From: Actinotalea sp. JY-7876
GTDB taxonomy: Bacteria > Actinomycetota > Actinomycetes > Actinomycetales > Cellulomonadaceae
DNA: 64,000 nt
Assembly (NCBI RefSeq): GCF_014042015.1
Contig: NZ_CP059493.1
Coordinates: 3,100,001 to 3,164,000, forward strand
Direction: 5' to 3'
In this document: piece by piece, positions 40,608 to 47,954 of the stretch
Position numbering within the stretch: the first letter of the stretch is position 1
How the letters are laid out: every line of letters begins with the position of its first letter
The notes under the pieces: model-generated
Database searches by the model: none
What the model was told of the DNA's origin: nothing
The model's input: only the letters and a program-made list of their open reading frames with translations
Made by a program: the position numbers and the translations under genes

Positions 40608-41402
40608 TCAGAGACGGGGGATGTGCATGCCGCCGTCGACGTGGAAGACCTCGCCCGTCGAGTACGGCGTGCGGCCGGACGCGAGCATCGCGACGGCCTG
40701 GCCGACGTCGGCCGGACGGCCCCAGCGGGCCATCGGGGCGAGGCCGCCGTCGAAGAGGGCGTCGTAACGCTCGGTGACGCCCGCGGTCATGTCGGTCGCG
40801 ATCACGCCGGGGCGCACCTCGTGGACGACGACGCCCTCGGGCGCCAGGCGCGCGGCCCACAGCTGGGTGGCCATCGCGACGCCGGCCTTGGAGATGCAGT
40901 ACTCGCCGCGGTTGGTCGAGACGGTGGTGGCGGAGACCGAGGAGACGTTCACGACGGTCGCGACGGGACCGGCGGGCGGCTCGGGCAGCGCCTCGAGCGG
41001 ACCGCGGAGCGCGATGACGCGGTTCGCGAACGTCTGGGTGAGGAAGTACGGGCCGCGCAGGTTGATGCCCAGCACGCGGTCGAAGCTCTCGGGGGTGGCG
41101 TCCAGGAGGTCCGCGCGCACCTCGGGCGCGACGCCCGCGTTGTTGACCAGCAGGTCGAGGCGGCCCCAGGCGTCGACGGCGTCGTCGACGTAGCGCGCGT
41201 GGTCCTCGGGGTCCGCGACCGAGCCGCGCACGTAGCGGATCCGGTCGACGTCGCCCGCCTCGTCGCGGAGCTCGGCGAGCAGGTCGGCGGGCTCCTCACG
41301 CGTCGCGAGGATGGAGACGCGCCACCCCTCCGCGAGCAGGGCGCGGGTGATCCCCAGCCCGATGCCACGGTTCCCGCCGGTCACCAGTGCCACGCGCGGC
41401 AT
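40608..41402 (-). CDS. Short-chain dehydrogenase/reductase
   Basis: 264 residues. The cofactor motif ALVTGGNRGIGLGITRAL, NNAG (LDLLVNNAGVAPE), and the catalytic set VVNVSSVSATTVSTNRGEYCISKAGVA (Ser, then Tyr-x-x-x-Lys as Y-C-I-S-K) identify a classical SDR. The C-terminus (GEVFHVDGGMHIP) is typical. It is cytosolic and uses NAD(P) for oxidation of an alcohol, here probably a sugar derivative. It is the first gene of the operon with the FAD-dependent enzyme (24-base gap) and the GDSL hydrolase. Confidence 0.93.
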   Translation of the reverse strand: MPRVALVTGGNRGIGLGITRALLAEGWRVSILATREEPADLLAELRDEAGDVDRIRYVRGSVADPEDHARYVDDAVDAWGRLDLLVNNAGVAPEVRADLLDATPESFDRVLGINLRGPYFLTQTFANRVIALRGPLEALPEPPAGPVATVVNVSSVSATTVSTNRGEYCISKAGVAMATQLWAARLAPEGVVVHEVRPGVIATDMTAGVTERYDALFDGGLAPMARWGRPADVGQAVAMLASGRTPYSTGEVFHVDGGMHIPRL

Positions 41403-41477
41403 CGTCGCCCTCTCGTCGTCCCACGGCCCGCCCGACGACGACCCGCCCGCCGATCCTGCCAGGTCCCGCGGGGGTTC

Positions 41478-41491
41478 GGCAAGCGCTTTCC
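41478..41491 (-). promoter_or_regulatory. LacI-type operator upstream of the SDR/FAD/GDSL operon
   Basis: GGCAAGCGCTTTCC is an inverted repeat around AAGCGCTT with one mismatched pair in the outer arms, 75 bases upstream of the SDR start. It matches the operator form seen at 22921 and 32178. Confidence 0.6.
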
Positions 41492-41539
41492 CGGTCCCTG
41501 CCGCACCGGCGACTCACCGCCCCCAGCGCTCCGTCCGCG

Positions 41540-41589
41540 GGTTTTGGCACGGATGCGGGCGCGCGGACACCCGGATGCGTGCCAAAACC
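41540..41589. repeat. Intergenic hairpin (TTTTGGCACGGA core)
   Basis: Arms GGTTTTGGCACGGATGCGGG (41540-41559) and CCCGGATGCGTGCCAAAACC (41570-41589) pair at 18 of 20 positions, with a 10-base loop. It lies between divergent genes, so it is not an ordinary terminator. Its arm resembles hairpins at 27314 and 45175 (shared GGMACGGA). Confidence 0.8.
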
Positions 41590-41701
41590 GCGCGGCTCGC
41601 CGGCCGGCGAGCGGCTCGCTGGCCGGCGGGCGGGGTGGGCGTGGCTGGCATAGCGTCGGGGTCGGCGGGCAGGCGCCCCGGCCGCTACCGAGGAGGACAC
41701 C

Positions 41702-41875
41702 GTGACCGAGAACTTCGACGCCGTGCCGGACGGTCCGCACCCCCACGGCACGGGCATCCGCGAGGACGGCCCGACGCTGTCCGGCCTGCCCGACGACGCC
41801 CCGGACGAGCTGCGCGCCACGCTCTCGGGCGGCGACCCGGACCACCTGCCCACCGAGGACGCACCCGGGCGCTGA
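41702..41875 (+). CDS. Small acidic protein, 57 residues, unknown function
   Basis: GTG 41702 with GAGGAGGA just upstream opens a 58-codon frame ending TGA 41873-41875. The product is hydrophilic and acidic (starts VTENFDAVPDGPHPHGTG, includes GLPDDAPDELRATLSGG, ends TEDAPGR) with many Asp, Pro and Gly and no hydrophobic core, so it is likely disordered. The codon third positions are strongly G/C, as expected for a real gene here. It is transcribed towards recQ with about 135 bases between. No family recognised; the strong ribosome site is the main support. Confidence 0.6.
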   Translation: MTENFDAVPDGPHPHGTGIREDGPTLSGLPDDAPDELRATLSGGDPDHLPTEDAPGR

Positions 41876-42009
41876 CACCCCCGGGGGGCGGGCCGAGCAC
41901 GCGGCCGAGGACGGGGCCGCACCGCCGGCCTGAGCCGCCACGCAGGGCCGGACGCCGACGGCCGGTGGACCGCCGGGGCGGCGTCGGTGGCGGAACGTAG
42001 GGTGGTGGC

Positions 42010-44139
42010 GTGCCCACGTCCCCCGAGCAGTCGCCGTCGGCGCCCGACCTGGCATGGGACGTCTCGTACGACGACGAGCCGCCCTACGACCCGGAGTACG
42101 ACGCCGCGCCCCCGCCCGATGCGTCCCCGCCGCCCCCGTCCCGGGCACGGCCGGCGCCCGCGGCGACGGCGCCGGTAGCGCGCGCAGCAACCGCACCGGC
42201 GCGCCCGCGCGCCGCGGAGCGCGTCGGCCCGGCGCCCACGCCCCTCGAGGTCCTGCGGGAGGTCTGGGGCTACGACAGCTTCCGCGGCGAGCAGGCCGCG
42301 ATCATCGACACCGTCGTGGCGGGCGGCGACGCCCTCGTCCTCATGCCCACCGGCTCGGGCAAGTCGCTCTGCTACCAGGTGCCAGCGCTCGTCCGCCCGG
42401 GCACGGGCGTCGTCGTCTCCCCGCTCATCGCCCTCATGCAGGACCAGGTCGACGCGCTGTCGGCGGCCGGCGTGCGCGCGGGCTTCCTCAACTCGACGCA
42501 GGACCCGACGCAGCGCCGCGAGGTCGAGCGCGCGTACGTCGAGGGCGACCTGGACCTGCTCTACCTCGCACCCGAGCGCCTGCGCGTGCCGTCGACGCTC
42601 GAGCTCCTCGACCGAGGCGAGATCGCGCTGTTCGCGATCGACGAGGCGCACTGCGTGTCCCAGTGGGGGCACGACTTCCGTCCCGACTACCTGCAGCTGT
42701 CGGTGCTGCACGAGCGCTGGCCGGCGGTCCCGCGGATCGCGCTCACCGCCACGGCGACGGAGACGACGCACCGCGAGATCGCGGAGCGCCTCGACCTGCG
42801 CGAGGAGTCCGGCGCCAAGCACTTCGTCGCGAGCTTCGACCGGCCCAACATCCAGTACCGCATCGTGCCCAAGGCGAGCCCGCGTCAGCAGCTGCTCGAC
42901 CTGCTGCGCACGGAGCACGCGGGCGACGCCGGCATCGTCTACTGCCTGAGCCGCGCGTCGGTCGAGCAGACGGCCGAGTTCCTCAGCGCGCAGGGCATCA
43001 CGGCCCTGCCGTACCACGCGGGCCTGGACCGGCGCGTGCGTGCCGCCAACCAGTCGCGGTTCCTGCGCGAGGACGGCCTGGTCATGGTCGCGACCATCGC
43101 GTTCGGCATGGGCATCGACAAGCCGGACGTGCGCTTCGTGGCCCACCTGGATCTGCCCAAGTCCGTCGAGGGCTACTACCAGGAGACCGGGCGCGCGGGC
43201 CGCGATGGCCTCCCGTCGACCGCCTGGCTCGCCTACGGCCTGCAGGACGTCGTCCAGCAGCGCCGGATGATCGACCAGTCCGAGGGCGACGCCGCCCACC
43301 GCCGCCGGCTGTCCGCGCACCTGGACGCCATGCTCGCGCTCTGCGAGACCGCGGGCTGCCGCCGCGTGCAGCTGCTCGCGTACTTCGGCCAGGCCTCCGA
43401 GCCGTGCGGCAACTGCGACACGTGCCTCTCGCCGCCCGACACGTGGGACGGCACCGTCGCCACGCAGAAGCTCCTGTCCACCGTGGTCCGCCTCGACCAG
43501 CGCGGCCAGCGCTACGGCGCGGGCCACCTCGTGGACATCCTGCTCGGCCGCGAGACGCCGCGCGTGCAGCAGCTCGGCCACGCGTCGCTGAGCGTGTTCG
43601 GCGTCGGCGCGGACCTGTCCGAGCCGGAGTGGCGCGGCGTCGTGCGGCAGGTCCTCGCGCAGGGCCTGCTCGGGGTCGACGGTGACGGCTACGGGACGCT
43701 GCGCCTGACCGACGCCGGCGCCGAGGTGCTCCGCGGCACGCGCACGGTCGCGCTCCGGCACGAGGCCGCGCGGCCCGCGCGCGTGCGCTCGTCGCGCCGC
43801 GCCCCGACGGCGGCAGCGCCCGAGCTCACGTCCGAGGCGACCGACGTCTTCGAGCAGCTGCGCGCCTGGCGCGCCGCGACGGCGAAGGAGCAGGGCGTGC
43901 CCGCGTACGTCGTCTTCCACGACGCGACGCTGCGCGAGATCGCGACCCGCCTGCCGAGCACGCTCGAGGAGCTCGGCTCGGTCAGCGGCGTCGGGGCGGC
44001 CAAGCTGGAGCGGTACGGCCGGACGCTGCTCGCGGCGCTCGGCGGCGACGGCTCGGCAGGCGACGGGGACGGCACCCCCGGGGCCGACGAGCCGGACGCG
44101 CCGCCCGCGCGGGGGGCCGAGCCGGCCGGCACCGCGTGA
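42010..44139 (+). CDS. recQ: ATP-dependent DNA helicase RecQ
   Basis: 709 residues from GTG 42010. TAGGGT at 41998-42003, six bases upstream, fits a leaderless promoter. After a disordered proline-rich N-terminus of about 75 residues come the SF2 helicase motifs: [13 protein letters not shown], Walker [17 protein letters not shown] box [19 protein letters not shown], and motif [17 protein letters not shown]. The RecQ zinc site has four cysteines (ALCETAGC then EPCGNCDTC), followed by the RQC region and a C-terminal HRDC domain ([20 protein letters not shown]). It unwinds DNA 3' to 5' in recombination and repair. Confidence 0.97.
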   Translation: MPTSPEQSPSAPDLAWDVSYDDEPPYDPEYDAAPPPDASPPPPSRARPAPAATAPVARAATAPARPRAAERVGPAPTPLEVLREVWGYDSFRGEQAAIIDTVVAGGDALVLMPTGSGKSLCYQVPALVRPGTGVVVSPLIALMQDQVDALSAAGVRAGFLNSTQDPTQRREVERAYVEGDLDLLYLAPERLRVPSTLELLDRGEIALFAIDEAHCVSQWGHDFRPDYLQLSVLHERWPAVPRIALTATATETTHREIAERLDLREESGAKHFVASFDRPNIQYRIVPKASPRQQLLDLLRTEHAGDAGIVYCLSRASVEQTAEFLSAQGITALPYHAGLDRRVRAANQSRFLREDGLVMVATIAFGMGIDKPDVRFVAHLDLPKSVEGYYQETGRAGRDGLPSTAWLAYGLQDVVQQRRMIDQSEGDAAHRRRLSAHLDAMLALCETAGCRRVQLLAYFGQASEPCGNCDTCLSPPDTWDGTVATQKLLSTVVRLDQRGQRYGAGHLVDILLGRETPRVQQLGHASLSVFGVGADLSEPEWRGVVRQVLAQGLLGVDGDGYGTLRLTDAGAEVLRGTRTVALRHEAARPARVRSSRRAPTAAAPELTSEATDVFEQLRAWRAATAKEQGVPAYVVFHDATLREIATRLPSTLEELGSVSGVGAAKLERYGRTLLAALGGDGSAGDGDGTPGADEPDAPPARGAEPAGTA

Positions 44140-44149
44140 CGGCGCGCTG

Positions 44150-45163
44150 ATGGGCGCCGTCCTCGCCGCCCTGGGCACCATGGCGGCGATCGCCGTCGTC
44201 GGGTGGCTGCTCGCGCGGTCGCGCGCGCTCGGGCCGCACGCCGAGCAGGTGCTCGCGCGCGCGGTGTTCGTCATCGCCGCGCCGAGCCTGCTGGCCGTGA
44301 CGATCGCCCGCGCCGACCTGGCCCTGCTGCTCTCGCGCCAGGCGCTGGTCATCGCGGCGACCACGCTCGTCGTCGTCGCCGTGGCGGCGGCCGTGCTGCG
44401 CGGGCTGTGGAAGCGGCCCGTGGGCGAGGCGACGATCGGCACGCTCGCCGCCTCGTACGTCAACGCCGGCAACCTCGGCATCCCGATCGCGGTCTACCTG
44501 CTGGGGGACGCGGTCGCCGTCGTGCCGACGCTCCTGTTCCAGCTGCTCGTGCTCGCGCCCGTCGCGTTCACGATCCTGGACGCCCAGGCCGAGCGGGACC
44601 CGGTGCGCGAGCACGCGGCGTCGGGCGGGCAGGAGCCGGTCGCCGACGCGGCCGACGACGTCGCCGCCCCGGCCCGCGGCCGGGGCCTGGGCCGGGCGCG
44701 CCGGGTCCTGGCCCGCACCCTGCGCAACCCGATCATCATCGGCGCGCTCACCGGCGTCGTGCTGTCCGTCCTTCCGTGGGACGTGCCCGACGTCGTGCTC
44801 GAGCCCTTTCGGCTCATCGGCGCCGCCGCGGCCCCCCTCGCGCTGCTGACGTTCGGCATGTCCGTCGCCGGCCTGGGGCGCGGCGCGGACCGCGACCGCA
44901 GCCGCCCGCGCGAGCTCGCGCTCGTCGTCGTGCTGCGCTCGGTGGTCCACCCCCTGCTCGCGATCCTGCTGGGCCGCGCCCTGGGTCTCGAGGGCGTCGA
45001 GCTGCTGGCGGTCGGCACGATGGCGGCGCTGCCGACCGCGCAGAACGTGCTGGTCTACGCCGTGCAGTACGACCGCGGCCGCGCACTCGCACGGGACGCC
45101 GGGCTCGTCACGACCCTGCTCGCGCTGCCCGTCCTGCTCGGGATCGCCGCCCTGCTCTCCTGA
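44150..45163 (+). CDS. AEC-family transporter (auxin efflux carrier type)
   Basis: 337 residues with about ten hydrophobic helices. The first half contains AASYVNAGNLGIPIAVYLLGD, the conserved asparagine/glycine motif of AEC permeases, and the second half LPTAQNVLVYAVQYD as its counterpart. A hydrophilic central loop (about 145-185) separates the halves. These carriers move small organic anions such as malate or malonate across the cytoplasmic membrane; the substrate here is unknown. It starts 10 bases after recQ, probably co-transcribed, and ends at a strong bidirectional hairpin. Confidence 0.88.
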   Translation: MGAVLAALGTMAAIAVVGWLLARSRALGPHAEQVLARAVFVIAAPSLLAVTIARADLALLLSRQALVIAATTLVVVAVAAAVLRGLWKRPVGEATIGTLAASYVNAGNLGIPIAVYLLGDAVAVVPTLLFQLLVLAPVAFTILDAQAERDPVREHAASGGQEPVADAADDVAAPARGRGLGRARRVLARTLRNPIIIGALTGVVLSVLPWDVPDVVLEPFRLIGAAAAPLALLTFGMSVAGLGRGADRDRSRPRELALVVVLRSVVHPLLAILLGRALGLEGVELLAVGTMAALPTAQNVLVYAVQYDRGRALARDAGLVTTLLALPVLLGIAALLS

Positions 45164-45174
45164 CCCGCCGCCGC

Positions 45175-45222
45175 GTTCTGGAACGGATCTCGCCGCCGCG
45201 ACGGCGAGATCCGTTCCAGAAC
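45175..45222. terminator. Perfect 21-bp hairpin, bidirectional terminator
   Basis: GTTCTGGAACGGATCTCGCCG (45175-45195) and its exact complement (45202-45222) flank a 6-base loop, between the convergent AEC transporter and oxidoreductase genes. Arms include the GGAACGGA core also found at 27314. Confidence 0.88.
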
Positions 45223-45240
45223 CGGGTCGGCCCGGGGGAG

Positions 45241-46563
45241 CTAGAGGGGCAGGCCGAGCTCCGCGACGTCGACGCGGCGGGACTCCGCCATCGAGATGTT
45301 CGCCGCGAGGCCGACGGCGACCGAGCGGAGGCCGTCGAGGTAGCCCGCGCGCCGCCCGAGCGGGTCGGGGCCCGTGCCGCGGAAGACGTCGTGCAGCAGC
45401 AGCGCGTCGCCGCCCCCGTGGCCGCCGCGCTGGTTGACGATCTCGACCTCCTCGGCCTTCTCCCAGTGCCGCTGCACCGTCAGGCGCTCGCCGTGCCGGC
45501 GCAGGTCGCTGTCGGCGACGTCGTCGACGACCGAGCTCGCGTCCAGGACGAGGCGGCCGTCCGGCCCCGCGAGCACCGCGGCCCGCTCCACGACGTCGAG
45601 CTCCGCGCGCCCCTCGGTGCCGTTGACGCTCACCCGGTAGCCCTCCCACGGGCTGTGCGCGTTGAGCGAGTAGCTCATGACCGGCCCGCCCCGGTAGCCG
45701 ACCAGCGCCGAGATGTTGTCCTCGATCGTGATCCCGGGCGCGAAGACGTCGCGGTCCCGCTGGTAGCCGTCGTGCTGCTCGGCGTCCCAGTACAGGGCCT
45801 TGAGCTTGGGGTCGTTGCGCAGGTCGAGCGCGAACGGGTCGGTGCTCGGCGGGTCGACGGTCCCGCGCGGCGGCCGCTCCCCCAGACCGCGCGCCGCCGC
45901 GTTGGCGTCGCCGTAGAACTTGAGCGCGCCGGACGCGACGACCCACTCCGGGACGTCGTCGAGCCACCAGTTCATGAGATCGAAGTGGTGCGTCGCCTTG
46001 TGGACGGCCAGCCCGGCGGAGTGCTCCTTCTCCCGGTGCCAGCGCCGGAAGTAGTCGGCGCCGTGCATCGTGTCGAGCACCCACTCGAAGTGCACGCTCG
46101 TCACGCGGCCGATGCGCCCGGAGGAGATGACCTCCTTGAGCGCGGCGTTGCGCGGGGAGTACCGGTAGTTGAACGTCATGATCACCGATTTGCCGGACTC
46201 CTCGACGGCCGCCACGATCTCGCGGCAGCCCTCCGCCGTCGTCGTCAGCGGCTTCTCGAGCACGACGTCGACGCCCGCGCGCAGGGCGCGCGACGTCATC
46301 TCGGCGTGGGTCCAGTCCGGGCTGATCACCAGCACGGCATCGAGCCGCTGCTCGGCGATCATGCGCTCGAGGTCCGGCACGTCGTAGCGCACCGGGAGCT
46401 CGGTCCGGCCCGCCGCGCGGACGAGCGAGTCGGCGTAGTCGGCGCGGCCCGGGTTGGGCTCGCACCAGGCGACCAGCTCCCCGACGTCGGCGTGGGCGCC
46501 GACCAGGGCGTCCACGTACATCTGGGACCGGGCACCGGTCCCCACCACGGCGAAGCGGCGCAT
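45241..46563 (-). CDS. Gfo/Idh/MocA-family oxidoreductase (module 2, paralogue of 17769-19121)
   Basis: 440 residues. FAVVGTGARSQMYVDALVG is the NAD(P) motif, VVLEKPLTTTAEGCREI the E-K-P segment, and FNYRYSPRNAALKEVISSG, LDTMHGADYFRRWHRE and VHKATHHFDLMNWWLDD the substrate domain. Long stretches are identical or nearly so to the enzyme at 17.8 kb, which also follows a binding-protein gene, so the two modules arose by duplication. The start overlaps the stop of the binding-protein gene by one base. It probably processes the imported sugar by oxidation at one ring carbon; the substrate is not known. Confidence 0.9.
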   Translation of the reverse strand: MRRFAVVGTGARSQMYVDALVGAHADVGELVAWCEPNPGRADYADSLVRAAGRTELPVRYDVPDLERMIAEQRLDAVLVISPDWTHAEMTSRALRAGVDVVLEKPLTTTAEGCREIVAAVEESGKSVIMTFNYRYSPRNAALKEVISSGRIGRVTSVHFEWVLDTMHGADYFRRWHREKEHSAGLAVHKATHHFDLMNWWLDDVPEWVVASGALKFYGDANAAARGLGERPPRGTVDPPSTDPFALDLRNDPKLKALYWDAEQHDGYQRDRDVFAPGITIEDNISALVGYRGGPVMSYSLNAHSPWEGYRVSVNGTEGRAELDVVERAAVLAGPDGRLVLDASSVVDDVADSDLRRHGERLTVQRHWEKAEEVEIVNQRGGHGGGDALLLHDVFRGTGPDPLGRRAGYLDGLRSVAVGLAANISMAESRRVDVAELGLPL

Positions 46564-47891
46564 CAGCCGATCACCGCCTCGACCTCGGAGACGAACTGCT
46601 CGGCGGCCTCCTGCGGCGTGAGCCGGTCGAACAGGACCTGCTCGTTCATGCGGGCCATGATCCCGGCCACCTCTCCGGCGCCGATGGGCGGGGTGTTGAG
46701 GCTGTCCTCGATGGTCGGCGCGACGCGCTCCATGAACTCCGCGGCCCGGCGGTCCGCGTCGGTGAAGTCGCTCTCCAGGGCGGCACGCACCTCGAGGTTC
46801 ACGGGCAGCCCGCGGTCGGACAGGATGAGCCGGCCGGCCTCGACGTCGTTCAGGAGGAAGTCGACCAGGAGCGCAGCCTCCTCGGGGTGCTCGCTGTCGG
46901 CCGAGATCGAGTAGTACATCGACGGCTTGACGTACATGCCCGTGCGCTCACCGGCCGTCTCGCCCGGCATCCGCAGCAGCTCGAGCGTGCGGCCCGAGGC
47001 GTCCTCGGTCGGGCCGAGCTGGCTGGTCCACCACACGCCCATGCCGCCGGTGCCCGTGGCCATCAGCGAGCGCGTGGAGTCCGCGTTGATCTCGATCGAC
47101 GTCGACGCGGGCGGGGTGCCGCCCGAGTCCCGCAGCTCGACCGACATCTCGAAGAAGTCGGCCAGGGTCTGCGTCTCGAAGCCGAGCGTCCCGTCCTGCG
47201 CGTAGAGCTCCTCGCCGTGCTGCCGCGCGTAGATCGCGAAGGCGACCTCGCTGAAGCCGTGGTCCTGCGCGCCGTAGGTGCCCTCGGGCGTCGCCGCGCT
47301 GATGGCCACGGCGGTGTCGACGTAGTCCTGCCACGTCCACGTGTCCTCGTCGGGCATCGGCACGCCGGCAACCTCGAACGTGGCCGGGTCGGCGAGGACG
47401 GCAGCGGTCAGCGTCCCGGTCGGGATGCCGTAGAGGGCACCCTCGAACTCGCCGGCGCTGGCGACGCTCGGGTCCAGGTCGTCCGTGCCGATCGCGTCGA
47501 GCTCGGCCAGGTCCGCCAGCACGCCGCGCGAGCCGTACTCGCGCAGGTACCGCTCCTCCTGGGTGATGACGTCGGGCGCGTCCCCCGCGGCGACGGACGT
47601 GGACAGCTTGTCCCAGTAGCCGCCCCAGTCGGAGTACTCGCCGACCACCTCGATGTGGGGGTACTTCTCCTCGAACAGGTCGAGCACCTGCTCGGTCGTC
47701 TGGTGGCGGTTGTCGTTGCCCCACCAGGAGAACCGCAGGCGGACCTGCTCCTGCTCGTCACCCGACGCCGTCGGCTCCTGCGGGTCGGCGTCGGCGCCGC
47801 TGCACGCCGCCAGGGCGGTGGCGGCGCACATCACGAGCGCCGCGGCGGCGGTGCGGCGGCGGGCGGGCGGGCGGGTGGTACGTGCCGTCAT
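46563..47891 (-). CDS. ABC sugar transporter solute-binding lipoprotein (module 2)
   Basis: 442 residues with a signal peptide and lipobox (A-L-A-A-C). Family 1 solute-binding features include VRLRFSWWGNDNRHQTTEQV, PDVITQEERYLREYGSRGVL and WTWQDYVDTAVAI. It is clearly paralogous to the binding protein at 19241-20605. No permease gene is adjacent, so it either uses the permeases at 20818-22735 or others outside the window. It is followed directly by the paralogous oxidoreductase and preceded by the glycosidase gene 63 bases away, suggesting one operon for import, oxidation and cleavage. Confidence 0.93.
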   Translation of the reverse strand: MTARTTRPPARRRTAAAALVMCAATALAACSGADADPQEPTASGDEQEQVRLRFSWWGNDNRHQTTEQVLDLFEEKYPHIEVVGEYSDWGGYWDKLSTSVAAGDAPDVITQEERYLREYGSRGVLADLAELDAIGTDDLDPSVASAGEFEGALYGIPTGTLTAAVLADPATFEVAGVPMPDEDTWTWQDYVDTAVAISAATPEGTYGAQDHGFSEVAFAIYARQHGEELYAQDGTLGFETQTLADFFEMSVELRDSGGTPPASTSIEINADSTRSLMATGTGGMGVWWTSQLGPTEDASGRTLELLRMPGETAGERTGMYVKPSMYYSISADSEHPEEAALLVDFLLNDVEAGRLILSDRGLPVNLEVRAALESDFTDADRRAAEFMERVAPTIEDSLNTPPIGAGEVAGIMARMNEQVLFDRLTPQEAAEQFVSEVEAVIG

Positions 47892-47954
47892 CGTTCTCCT
47901 CGTGGTGCGGGTGGATCCTCGGACGCGTGGTGTGTCGCCCGACGTCGTGGTGCC

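Noticed and set aside
38160-41705. A plus-strand open frame of over 1,100 codons opposite the GDSL, FAD and SDR genes
   Set aside because: The minus-strand genes have clear domain motifs and ribosome spacing; the plus-strand frame is low-complexity Arg/Val/Asp sequence with no family and no start signal.
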